From Pirellulales bacterium (GTDB lineage Bacteria > Planctomycetota > Planctomycetia > Pirellulales > JAICIG01): a stretch of DNA of 62,426 bases. The translations under genes and the position numbers were made by a program. Each line of letters opens with the position of its first letter. Position 1 is the first letter of the stretch. Below are positions 32,776-41,337 of this stretch, piece after piece. The notes below the pieces were generated by a model. It did no database searches. It was not told the origin of the DNA and was given only the letters and a program-made list of their open reading frames with translations. The stretch covers positions 1 through 62,426 of the forward strand of contig JAICLL010000014.1 of assembly GCA_025927475.1 (NCBI GenBank), in the 5' to 3' direction.

Positions 32776-34488
32776 ATGATTCGCTGGTGTGCGAGGCCGC
32801 CCCCTGGCCCGGTGGCAACAACCTTGGTCGCCTACGTTTTGCCGCTGTTGATGGTGATTGCCGCCGCGGGCGAGGCGGCGCCTGCTCAGCCGACAGCGGG
32901 CGGCGGTAACGCGGTGCAGCCTAAGTCGCAGCGCCAGGGAACTTCTGCCAAGAAGGCCGCTGTCGCTACGCACTGGCCGATTCCGCCCCGTTTCCGAAAT
33001 CCACGGAACGCCGCGCAGCGCGGTCGCTCCCGCGGAACCGCGGGCCAGGCGGGCGGCGCCGCGGACCAAACGCCCGGCGGACCGGAAGAAGTTCAAGAAG
33101 AAGCCGAGCTGCCGCAGCGCATTACGCCCGCCGAAGAGCGGCCCGCTTTCCAGGCCTATAAGCGGTTTTATTACAACAACGACTTTCGCTATCTGAACGA
33201 CCCGAACAACCGCGAGTTTTACTTTGGCGATTATTTCAAGCAGGTGCCGATCGGTCGGCGCAGCTTGTTTGATTTCGGCGGCGAGTACCGCTTGCGCGAT
33301 CAGCACGAGTTCAACTTGCGCGGCCGCAACCTGAGCGGCACCAGCGACGACTTTCTGCTGCAACGCACGCGGTTCTACGGCAATTTGAAGCTGGGCGAAC
33401 GAATTCGGCTGTATGGCGAGGCGCTCGATTCGGCCACGTCGTACCAGCGCCATACGCCGCTGCCGACCGAAGAGAACGGCATCGAGGCGCTCAACCTGTT
33501 CGCCGACGGCCGGTTGTACGACGGCGATCGCGGCGAGTTGTGGGGCCGCGTCGGACGGCAAGAGCTGGCCTTCGGCAACGAGCGGCTGGTTTCGCCCGCC
33601 ATCTGGAACAACGTGCTGCGCACCTTCGACGGGGCGAAGCTGTTTTGGCGCGGCAAAGATTGGAAGATCGACGGATTTTGGGTGCGGCCGGTGGCGTTTG
33701 GCATTTTGCCGAATGCCTTGTCGCGGCCCGACCGGCTCGACACGACGCAGAATTTTTACGGCGCGTACAGCAGCTACAAAGGCTTTGAAAAGCAAAAGGT
33801 CGATTTTTATTATCTGGGTCTCGACACCTACGGCGCGCCGCTCTCGCCGGCTTTTCCGGTCGACAGCAACTTGCAAACCTTTGGCGCCCGCTGGATGGGG
33901 CGGCAAGAAAACTTCCTCTATGAATTCGAGGGAGCGTATCAGTTCGGCTTGTGGGGCGCCGGCATACAGTCGGCGGGCATGGCCGTGGCCGGCCTGGGCT
34001 ACGAGTTTGCCAAGGCCAAGGGAAAGCCCGCCGCCTGGGTCTACTACGACTGGGCCTCGGGCGACGCCAACCCGGCCAACGGCCGCCACGGCACGTTCAA
34101 TCAACTGTTTCCCTGGGGCCACCGCTACTTTGGCTTCATGGACCTGGTGGGCCGGCAGAACATTCGCGACCTGAACGGCGTGTATACGATTTCGCCGACT
34201 GAAAACGTGAATGTCTCGGCATGGTATCACTTGTTTTACCTCGATCAGGCCCGCGACGCGCTATACAACGCGTCGGGCAATCCGATTCGCATCTCGCCCA
34301 CCGGCAGGGCGGGCAGGTTTGTGGGGCAAGAGTTCGACCTGCTGGTGCAGATTCTGGTGAATCCGCGGGCCGACATTTTGTTTGGCTATTCGCACTTTTT
34401 CGCCGGCAGTTTTGTGCGGGCCACCAATCCGCCCGGCGTCAGCGGCAACGCCGATTTTTATTACTCGCAGTGGAGCTGGAGGTTCTAG
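32776..34488 (+). CDS. Alginate-export-family outer-membrane porin
   Basis: The 570-residue protein has an N-terminal signal (about 12-34) and a disordered, basic and proline-rich linker (about 35-120). A roughly 430-residue beta-barrel follows, beginning GGEYRLRDQHEFNL and RTRFYGNLKLGERIRLYGEALD, a hallmark of the Alginate_exp family. It ends in Phe preceded by alternating aromatics (YYSQWSWRF), the classical outer-membrane assembly signal. It probably forms an anion-selective channel for polysaccharides or small acids. The gene stands alone; no alginate synthesis gene is nearby. Confidence 0.9.
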   Translation: MIRWCARPPPGPVATTLVAYVLPLLMVIAAAGEAAPAQPTAGGGNAVQPKSQRQGTSAKKAAVATHWPIPPRFRNPRNAAQRGRSRGTAGQAGGAADQTPGGPEEVQEEAELPQRITPAEERPAFQAYKRFYYNNDFRYLNDPNNREFYFGDYFKQVPIGRRSLFDFGGEYRLRDQHEFNLRGRNLSGTSDDFLLQRTRFYGNLKLGERIRLYGEALDSATSYQRHTPLPTEENGIEALNLFADGRLYDGDRGELWGRVGRQELAFGNERLVSPAIWNNVLRTFDGAKLFWRGKDWKIDGFWVRPVAFGILPNALSRPDRLDTTQNFYGAYSSYKGFEKQKVDFYYLGLDTYGAPLSPAFPVDSNLQTFGARWMGRQENFLYEFEGAYQFGLWGAGIQSAGMAVAGLGYEFAKAKGKPAAWVYYDWASGDANPANGRHGTFNQLFPWGHRYFGFMDLVGRQNIRDLNGVYTISPTENVNVSAWYHLFYLDQARDALYNASGNPIRISPTGRAGRFVGQEFDLLVQILVNPRADILFGYSHFFAGSFVRATNPPGVSGNADFYYSQWSWRF

Positions 34489-34603
34489 CGTGTATGGATA
34501 AATGGTGGAATAACCGCCTGGGTGATACAATTCACCTCGGCGTTAAGTGGCATGGCACCCAACTTGCCGCCACCAACCACCAACCACCAGCGAGCAGCCC
34601 CTC

Positions 34604-35965
34604 ATGCTCCGCCGCGATCTGCTGCAATTCGGCGTCGTTGCCTTGGGCGGTTTTCCCTTGGCCGCCTTGGCGCGCGCCCGCGATGTCACTCCGGCACGGC
34701 GCGCTCGCGCAAAAGCCTGCATCCTGCTCTATATGGACGGCGGCCCCAGCCACATCGATCTGTGGGATCTCAAACCCGACGCGCCGGCCGAGATCCGCGG
34801 CCCCTATCAGCCGATCGCCACTAGCGTGCCGGGCATCGTCACCAGCGAGCTGCTGCCGCACACGGCAACACAGATGCACCGCCTGGTGCAAATCCGCGGC
34901 GTTTGTCATCAGGAGACGGTCCACGATCCAGCCGTCTACCAGATGCTCACGGGCTACAAGCACATCAGCTCGGCGGGCAACCTCAAGGTCGAAGACACCG
35001 ATTTTCCGCAGATGGGCGCGGCCTTCGGTCGCTGCGATCGGTCGCCGGCGGTGATGCCCAAGGTGATCGAGCTGCCCGAAACCATGAAGATGGAGGCCCG
35101 CGTGCTGCCAGGGCAGAATGCCGGTTTTCTGGGCGGTTCGTACGATCCCTTCCGCGTCGAAATCACGCGCGAGGCCCGGCTCGTTAAGCCCGATCTGGCA
35201 TTGCGGCGCGATATCTCCGCCGGCCGGCTGACGAAAGTCGGCTCGTTGGTCACGAAGTTCAACGACCAACTCGCGCGGCTGGAGCGAACCGCCGAACTCG
35301 ATCGCTTCGACGATTATCAGCGGCAGGCGTTGGCGCTGCTAAGCAAGCCCGGTGTGCAGGCCGCCTTCGACATCGAGCACGAGCCGGCGGCCGTACACGA
35401 GCGCTATGGCCGCAATCGGCACGGGCAGTCGGTGTTGCTTGCCCGGCGGCTGGTCGAAGCGGGCGCGCGGTTTATCACGGTGTATTGGGGCAAAGAGCCG
35501 CAGGACTGGGCCGATGGGAAAGGCGAGCGCGTGGCCAACAATCCCTGGGACACGCACCGCAACCACTTTCCGTTGGTGAAGGACAGTCTGACGCCGCGGG
35601 CCGACCGTGCGTTGGCGGCTCTTGTGAGCGATCTGGCCGCGCGCGGCCTGCTCGACGAAACGCTGGTGGTCTGGATGGGCGATTTCGGCCGCACTCCCAA
35701 GATCGACAGAAAATACGCCAGCCGCGATCACTGGCCGCACGCCTTCACCGTCGTCATGTCCGGGGCCGGCTTGCCGGGCGGCAGCATTGACGGCCGCACC
35801 GACCGTCACGCCGCGCGGGTCGAAGAGCACCCGGTCAGCCCCGCCGATCTAACCGCCACGATCTTTGATACGCTGGGCGTCGATCCCGGCAGCGAGATTC
35901 GCGATGCCCGCGGGGGGCCGCGTCGCATTTCAACCGGCCGCGTGCTGGAGCGGCTGTGGGGCTAA
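34604..35965 (+). CDS. DUF1501 protein (sulfatase-like fold, exported)
   Basis: This 453-residue protein starts with a twin-arginine-like signal (MLRRDLLQFG plus a hydrophobic stretch). It has the DUF1501 core: ACILLYMDGGPSHIDLWD, a central RYGRNRHGQSVLLARRLVEAGARF block and the later VVWMGDFGRTPKI and RDHWPHAFTVVMSGAG motifs. DUF1501 proteins are relatives of the alkaline phosphatase/sulfatase superfamily and are greatly expanded in planctomycetes. Many sit next to a DUF1549/DUF1553 cytochrome-like partner, but here none is adjacent. ATG 34604 was chosen because the signal begins there, after CAACCACC-type simple repeats. Confidence 0.92.
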   Translation: MLRRDLLQFGVVALGGFPLAALARARDVTPARRARAKACILLYMDGGPSHIDLWDLKPDAPAEIRGPYQPIATSVPGIVTSELLPHTATQMHRLVQIRGVCHQETVHDPAVYQMLTGYKHISSAGNLKVEDTDFPQMGAAFGRCDRSPAVMPKVIELPETMKMEARVLPGQNAGFLGGSYDPFRVEITREARLVKPDLALRRDISAGRLTKVGSLVTKFNDQLARLERTAELDRFDDYQRQALALLSKPGVQAAFDIEHEPAAVHERYGRNRHGQSVLLARRLVEAGARFITVYWGKEPQDWADGKGERVANNPWDTHRNHFPLVKDSLTPRADRALAALVSDLAARGLLDETLVVWMGDFGRTPKIDRKYASRDHWPHAFTVVMSGAGLPGGSIDGRTDRHAARVEEHPVSPADLTATIFDTLGVDPGSEIRDARGGPRRISTGRVLERLWG

Positions 35966-36048
35966 CGCGCAGGGGAGCAATGGAGAGGGGGAGCAGGGGA
36001 GCGTATCAATTCTCCCCTGCTCCCGCGCTCTTCTGCTCCCGCGCTTCC
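35966..36048. repeat. Inverted GGGAGCAGGGGAG-type simple repeat
   Basis: GGGAGCAGGGGAG (about 35989-36001) is complementary to CTCCCCTGCTCCC (about 36012-36024), forming a 13-bp stem with a short AT-rich loop. It lies between two convergent genes and could act as a bidirectional structure, but no T-run follows. Confidence 0.6.
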
Positions 36049-36513
36049 TCACCGCTGGCACGAGCAACCGCCGCCGCCGGCGCGGCTCATGATAAACGTG
36101 CCGCAATCGTTGTCGCTGGTGTACTCGGCATAAAACTCATTGTCGGTGGCGTGTCCCTGGAAGCGATAGACGCCGCCAACCAGCTTGCCCAGGTTCTTCT
36201 GCCCTGAGAGCACGTATTTCCCGTCTTGAGGTGCGGCGGTCAGCATCATCTGGTAGCCGAACGGAATGACCTTGAAGAAGGTGCCGTGGAAGCGGGCGCA
36301 GTAGTGGGTCTCGTCTTGGCGGGTGATGATGGCCCGCACCTTGCCGTGATGCCCGGTGCAGCGGCTCTCCCAACAGCCGTCCCAGCAGCCGGCGATGTCG
36401 CCGTTTGGGGCGCAGGCGCAGCCCGACTGCCAATCGCGATGGAAGCCGGACAGCGCCGAGCAGCCAGTCTGCGAAAGCAGCACGAGCGCAACCAGGGCGC
36501 CAATGACTCTCAT
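36049..36513 (-). CDS. Cysteine-rich putative lipoprotein
   Basis: The 154-residue protein begins with a signal peptide and lipobox (VALVLLSQTGC, Cys18). The next 45 residues hold six more cysteines (CACAPNGDIAGCWDGCWESRC). A beta-rich domain follows (CARFHGTFFKVIPFGYQM, then YVLSGQKNLGKLVGGVY) that resembles small planctomycete surface proteins. The C-terminus is glycine- and cysteine-rich. ATG 36513 was chosen because it begins the signal sequence. Function is unknown; the cysteines may form disulfides outside the cytoplasm. Confidence 0.72.
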   Translation of the reverse strand: MRVIGALVALVLLSQTGCSALSGFHRDWQSGCACAPNGDIAGCWDGCWESRCTGHHGKVRAIITRQDETHYCARFHGTFFKVIPFGYQMMLTAAPQDGKYVLSGQKNLGKLVGGVYRFQGHATDNEFYAEYTSDNDCGTFIMSRAGGGGCSCQR

Positions 36514-36667
36514 GGGCACACGGAACAACTGGGTCTGAAAGCGGGCAGGCGCATGCGCGGCGGTCGCGCGGAGACGCCTAGGGGAGTTTATCGGTCCGCG
36601 TGGCGCTGAGAGTTTGGGGTTTTTGCAGCCACAAGGAAACAGACCGTATCGGTTTTAGCAGTCACGC

Positions 36668-37048
36668 TCATGCTGCGTGGTCGCTTAGAGGAGGCTTCAG
36701 CCCACGCGCGACGGCCTGCCTCCAAGCTCTTGCTTTTTGCACGAGCCCTTGGCGATAGCCGGCCATCAGTTCATCGAGGCGGCGCCGCTGGCTCGCATCG
36801 AGCTGCGACTCACGATTGCCAGCCAGCAACTCGCTGAGTTCTTGCTGCGCTGCGGTTGGAAGCGATACATCACAAAGTGCCAGCAATTCGTCATCGGTCG
36901 CCTGTTCGATGGCCGGCTCGATCGCGCCGCGTCCGGCCCATTCTGCCACCACCTCTTCAAAGCGTCGATTGGTGGCCGCGGCCACAGCGCGGGCTCGCGC
37001 CGCCAATTCGGCGGGTAATTCTAGCGTTATGGTCTCATTCATATTCAT
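36668..37048 (-). CDS. Ribbon-helix-helix-like antitoxin-type protein
   Basis: The 126-residue protein opens with an ITLELPAELAARARAVAAATNRRFEEVVAEW segment (in part), typical of ribbon-helix-helix DNA-binding proteins. The C-terminal part (DDELLALCDVSLP, ELSELLAGNRESQLD, RLDELMAGYRQGLVQKARAW) matches a widespread cyanobacterial and planctomycete family often found next to HNH nucleases. No such partner is adjacent here. GGGAG seven bases upstream supports the start at 37048; ATG 37042 is also possible. A promoter with a perfect -10 lies just upstream. Confidence 0.8.
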   Translation of the reverse strand: MNMNETITLELPAELAARARAVAAATNRRFEEVVAEWAGRGAIEPAIEQATDDELLALCDVSLPTAAQQELSELLAGNRESQLDASQRRRLDELMAGYRQGLVQKARAWRQAVARGLKPPLSDHAA

Positions 37049-37093
37049 CGGCCCACTCCCTACCGGACGTTGAAACGTGGATTGCACCCTTTC

Positions 37094-37099
37094 ATTATA
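37094..37099 (-). promoter_or_regulatory. Perfect -10 hexamer upstream of the ribbon-helix-helix gene
   Basis: TATAAT reads on the reverse strand (37099 to 37094), placing a start near 37087, about 40 bases before the ATG at 37048. The -35 region around 37117-37122 matches poorly. Confidence 0.45.
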
Positions 37100-37251
37100 G
37101 TCGAGGCGCCGCCCGGTATCAGACCCGGTCTCATTGCACTCACGAGTTGGCCAAACGCACCACCGCCCTTCGGCATCGTTGTTACGTCTTGAGCCGTGCC
37201 GCCGGACGTGCGATATTGAAAGAGGGGCGGCGCGGTTCACGGAGTTTTGGT

Positions 37252-37362
37252 ATGTCACTGAATACTGAACTTGACACAGAAATGGCCGCGGCGGTGCAGC
37301 AAATGGCGACCGACGAGAATCGCTCGACCAGCGCGGTCATTCGCGACGCGCCGGCCGCGTAA
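37252..37362 (+). pseudogene. Truncated CopG-like ribbon-helix-helix fragment
   Basis: A 36-residue frame starts at ATG 37252 with a good GGAG site. The sequence ELDTEMAAAVQQMATDENRSTSAVIRDA fits the N-terminal half of a CopG-like antitoxin (strand, helix, then the S..ViRdA helix). It then stops after PAA instead of the usual 15-30 more residues. It is either a decayed antitoxin gene or a minimal DNA-binding peptide. No toxin follows it. Confidence 0.5.
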
Positions 37363-37530
37363 GTCACTCTTGGCCAACGACCACTGCCCACAGGGATGGA
37401 CAAATCTGATAGTGGTCGCACTGATACATCGGTCAACGCCAGACAAACCCTCCGTCAAGCGGTCGAGGACGGCGAGTGGCCCTAATCTGTGACACCGTCG
37501 GCATCTGTGCGGTCGAGGGCGCAGCTGGTA

Positions 37531-38421
37531 TCAGCGTCCCGCTTCATCAATGACAGCCTGCCATGTCTGAACGACGCCCGGCAAAAATCTCTTGTAATCC
37601 CGCACGAACGCCCGCACTGCATCCGCATCGAGCCAAATGCAGTTGGGAGGCATGACGCCATCAGGTCTGTTCAGGGCGAAGAGATAGACCGTGCCATTAA
37701 AATGTTCATAGTCGCTGTAACTGATGGCCGCCGCTCCTGACTTGACCTGGTAGCCAACCCTGCGACCATCCTTTCGCGACGCCATCGTTCCCTCAATGAG
37801 GGGCGTGCTTCGCTTGTGAGTGCTTGGGAACATCACGCAGTTCTCAATGATCTGGAGATAGCACGCCACAACGTCCTCCATATCCTCATGCGAGAGAAGA
37901 GAGAAAATCCCGGCTTTCTTGAGATCGAGATCCGCTGGTATTGGTTCGCCATGCAGCCTTGCAAATAATAGCCGTGAATAGTCGATTGCGTGGCCATCGG
38001 CCACGGGCTGTACGGTTTTTCTCGGGATAAAGGCGTTCCGAACTCTGCCGGGGACATCGTCGGCGTTCTTTACGACAATCCATTCGCAGCGCCGTATGTT
38101 GCCAATGTCGTGACGTTCGTAATCGCTGCTCCCGTCCCAATGGCTCCATTCGCTGGCCACCCGGCCAAGATAGTACGTCTGTTTTTTGTTTCGAATCCAC
38201 ACAAGATCGCCGTCGGATATTTTGTCGAGAAAAGCATCGACAGATCGATCAACTGAGCCGTATTTCTCGGCGAGGCCCTTGCGGTACTCGGCTTTACTAA
38301 TGAAAGCCATTGGTGGTTCCAGCCGCCAACCAATACCGACTATGCCCTCACCGTGCAAGAAGTCGGCCACATCGAGATGCGGTTCTGCCTCTGGTTTGCA
38401 TTGGATTCGCCAAAGATTCAT
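37531..38421 (-). CDS. PUA/EVE-like plus PD-(D/E)XK nuclease (restriction-type) protein
   Basis: The N-terminal 130 or so residues look like a PUA/EVE-type domain: MNLWRIQCKPE, GIVGIGW, a conserved GDLVWIRNKKQTYYLGRV and RRCEWIVV. Such folds read modified bases in DNA. The C-terminal 140 residues resemble an Mrr-like nuclease: an early Glu in LSHEDMEDVVACYLQ, then GTMASRKDGRRVGYQVKSG, where Q-V-K fits the catalytic (D/E)xK strand. The DNA is more AT-rich than its neighbours, hinting at transfer. It lies 120 bases downstream of an AAA+ ATPase gene on the same strand, so the two may form one unit. Target and activity are unproven. Confidence 0.72.
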   Translation of the reverse strand: MNLWRIQCKPEAEPHLDVADFLHGEGIVGIGWRLEPPMAFISKAEYRKGLAEKYGSVDRSVDAFLDKISDGDLVWIRNKKQTYYLGRVASEWSHWDGSSDYERHDIGNIRRCEWIVVKNADDVPGRVRNAFIPRKTVQPVADGHAIDYSRLLFARLHGEPIPADLDLKKAGIFSLLSHEDMEDVVACYLQIIENCVMFPSTHKRSTPLIEGTMASRKDGRRVGYQVKSGAAAISYSDYEHFNGTVYLFALNRPDGVMPPNCIWLDADAVRAFVRDYKRFLPGVVQTWQAVIDEAGR

Positions 38422-38541
38422 ACATCGATTCCCACATCAAAAGGCGCCTGCGGATCTCACGTCTATACCCAAAGCCAACCGGCCGGCTGGATGCGCCACT
38501 CATTTGCCACCGCTATTACGTCCGGTTGCGCGCGTAGCGAA

Positions 38542-39861
<1,320 letters not shown>

Positions 39862-39911
39862 GTATTTTCCTGATGGCGTTTGATCATCGAAAGCGGCGAT
39901 GGCGGAGACGC

Positions 39912-39942
39912 GTAGGGTGGGCCGAGTGAAACGAGTCCCACC
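39912..39942 (+). repeat. GTAGGGTGGGCCGAG palindromic element, copy 1
   Basis: GTAGGGTGGGCCGAG is followed by TGAAACGAGTCCCACC, giving a GGTGGG/CCCACC stem. With the inverted copy at 41231-41261 it brackets the WYL gene. Confidence 0.8.
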
Positions 39943-39980
39943 ATCACGGGCAACAGGACGCAACAGGGCCGTCTGACCTC

Positions 39981-40069
39981 TGTAGGGAACGTCCTCCGTG
40001 GCGTTCCGAGCGGGGTGGCGCGACGTTACCCGCCGTTCGCGGAACGCCACGGAGGGCGTTCCCTACAGA
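39981..40069. repeat. Long palindromic element (GTAGGGAACG family), complete copy
   Basis: The 30-base arms (39981-40010 and 40040-40069) are complementary with one mismatch, around a 29-base loop. The arms begin TCTGTAGGGAACG and end CGTTCCCTACAGA. It lies between the AAA+ gene and the divergent WYL gene. A related copy is at 47447-47532 and half copies are at 22334-22363 and near 57179-57190. Confidence 0.9.
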
Positions 40070-40147
40070 TGATCCCGAACCACCGACCAGTCCCTAGACG
40101 CTCCTCGTCCTACCAAAGTTCGCTGCCCAACGTGGGGCAGTCGTGTT

Positions 40148-41185
40148 ATGCTGGCGCGCATGGCCCGACAAACAATCTCCTTCGACCGCAAGCGTACCGA
40201 CGCCGAACGGCGCACGAAGCAGTCGGAAAAATTCCTGCGGATCTTCAAACTGCTGGAGCTGCTGCAAGAGCGCGGGCCGTGTACGCCGCGGTCACTGGCC
40301 CAAAAGCTCGGGTGCAGCCAGCGCGAGTTCCATCGGCATATGGAAGCGTTGGCCTTGTCGGGCATCTATTTCGAGTTCAACCGCAAGACGAACCGCTATG
40401 AGCCATTGCGGCCCGATTACCGGTTTCCGGCCCCGCTGGCGCTCTCGAACGATGAACTGCTGGGCCAGGCGGTGGCCGCGGCGGTCAGCGCGGCGCCGGC
40501 GCTCGAACTGGGCGACGGCGCGGCCGCCACGACGCGCAAACTGGCGGCCAGCGACGCCCACGCGGCCGATTTGCTGGCCGCCGCGCAACAAGTGATCGAC
40601 GTGCTCGGGCTAAAGATGGTCGATCACCGCCCACACCGGGAGGCCATTCGCCTCATGCAACGCGCGTTAATCGAGCGCAAGCAATTGGGCGGCGATTACC
40701 ACAGCCCGTACGCCGGTCGGCCTTGGCGCGTGACGCTACACCCGTATCGGCTGTGCCTGGCGCGGCACGCCTGGTATCTGATTGCCCGGCCTGATGGAGA
40801 AGCGTCGCCCCGCAATTTGCGCGTGGTGCGGTTTCGCTCGTTGAAGATGCTCGACAAGCCGGCCGACGTGCCCGACGATTTTGATTTGCGCGCACACTTG
40901 GGCAACGCCTGGGACGTCTACCGCGGCGAACGTAGCTACGAAGTCGAGATTCAGTTCGCGAAAGAGGCGGCCGTACAAGTGACCGAGACCCACTGGCACC
41001 CGACGCAGAGAGTGCACAAGCACCGCGATGGCAGCGTGACGCTGTCGTTCCGCGTCGATGGTCTGGAAGAAATCCTTTGGTGGTTGCTGCCGTGGACGGG
41101 CTTTGCGCGGGTCGTCAAGCCGCTCGAATTGCGCAATCGGCTGGTGGAACAGTTGCGCGAGGGACTGCGAATAAACGCGCCATAA
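40148..41185 (+). CDS. WYL-domain transcriptional regulator
   Basis: The 345-residue protein has an N-terminal winged helix (about 20-90: KFLRIFKLLELLQERGPCTP, then SLAQKLGCSQREFHRHMEAL). A WYL domain follows (about 150-245), with VTLHPYRLCLARHAWYLIARPD. A C-terminal WCX-like region ends LPWTGFARVVKPLELRNRLVEQL. WYL regulators bind nucleic-acid-type ligands, and several (BrxR, CapW) repress phage-defence operons. It is divergent from the AAA+/nuclease pair, with palindromic repeats between. ATG 40160 is an alternative start. Confidence 0.9.
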   Translation: MLARMARQTISFDRKRTDAERRTKQSEKFLRIFKLLELLQERGPCTPRSLAQKLGCSQREFHRHMEALALSGIYFEFNRKTNRYEPLRPDYRFPAPLALSNDELLGQAVAAAVSAAPALELGDGAAATTRKLAASDAHAADLLAAAQQVIDVLGLKMVDHRPHREAIRLMQRALIERKQLGGDYHSPYAGRPWRVTLHPYRLCLARHAWYLIARPDGEASPRNLRVVRFRSLKMLDKPADVPDDFDLRAHLGNAWDVYRGERSYEVEIQFAKEAAVQVTETHWHPTQRVHKHRDGSVTLSFRVDGLEEILWWLLPWTGFARVVKPLELRNRLVEQLREGLRINAP

Positions 41186-41230
41186 CCGGGACTCATTTTG
41201 CATTTTGACTTTTCCCGAGCGCCGCCGATT

Positions 41231-41261
41231 GGTGGGACTCGTTTCACTCGGCCCACCCTAC
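41231..41261 (-). repeat. GTAGGGTGGGCCGAG palindromic element, inverted copy
   Basis: The forward strand reads GGTGGGACTCGTTTCACTCG and ends CCCACCCTAC, the reverse complement of the element at 39912-39942. It closes the block around the WYL gene. An AAAGTCAAAATGCAAAA motif shared with 162-178 lies inverted just before it (about 41194-41212). Confidence 0.8.
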
Positions 41262-41337
41262 GCGTTTCGTGAATCACGCGCCGCGCCCGCCCGGATGGGT
41301 GGCAAACGTTCTTCGTTTGTGCCATCATAAGACTACG

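Noticed and set aside
32641..34230. Open frame of 529 codons antisense to the porin gene
   Set aside because: The forward frame is a clear Alginate_exp barrel; the antisense reading is low complexity.
39981..40069. Long palindrome as a rho-independent terminator
   Set aside because: There is no T-run on either side, the loop is 29 bases long, and copies recur in other spacers, so a repeat element fits better.
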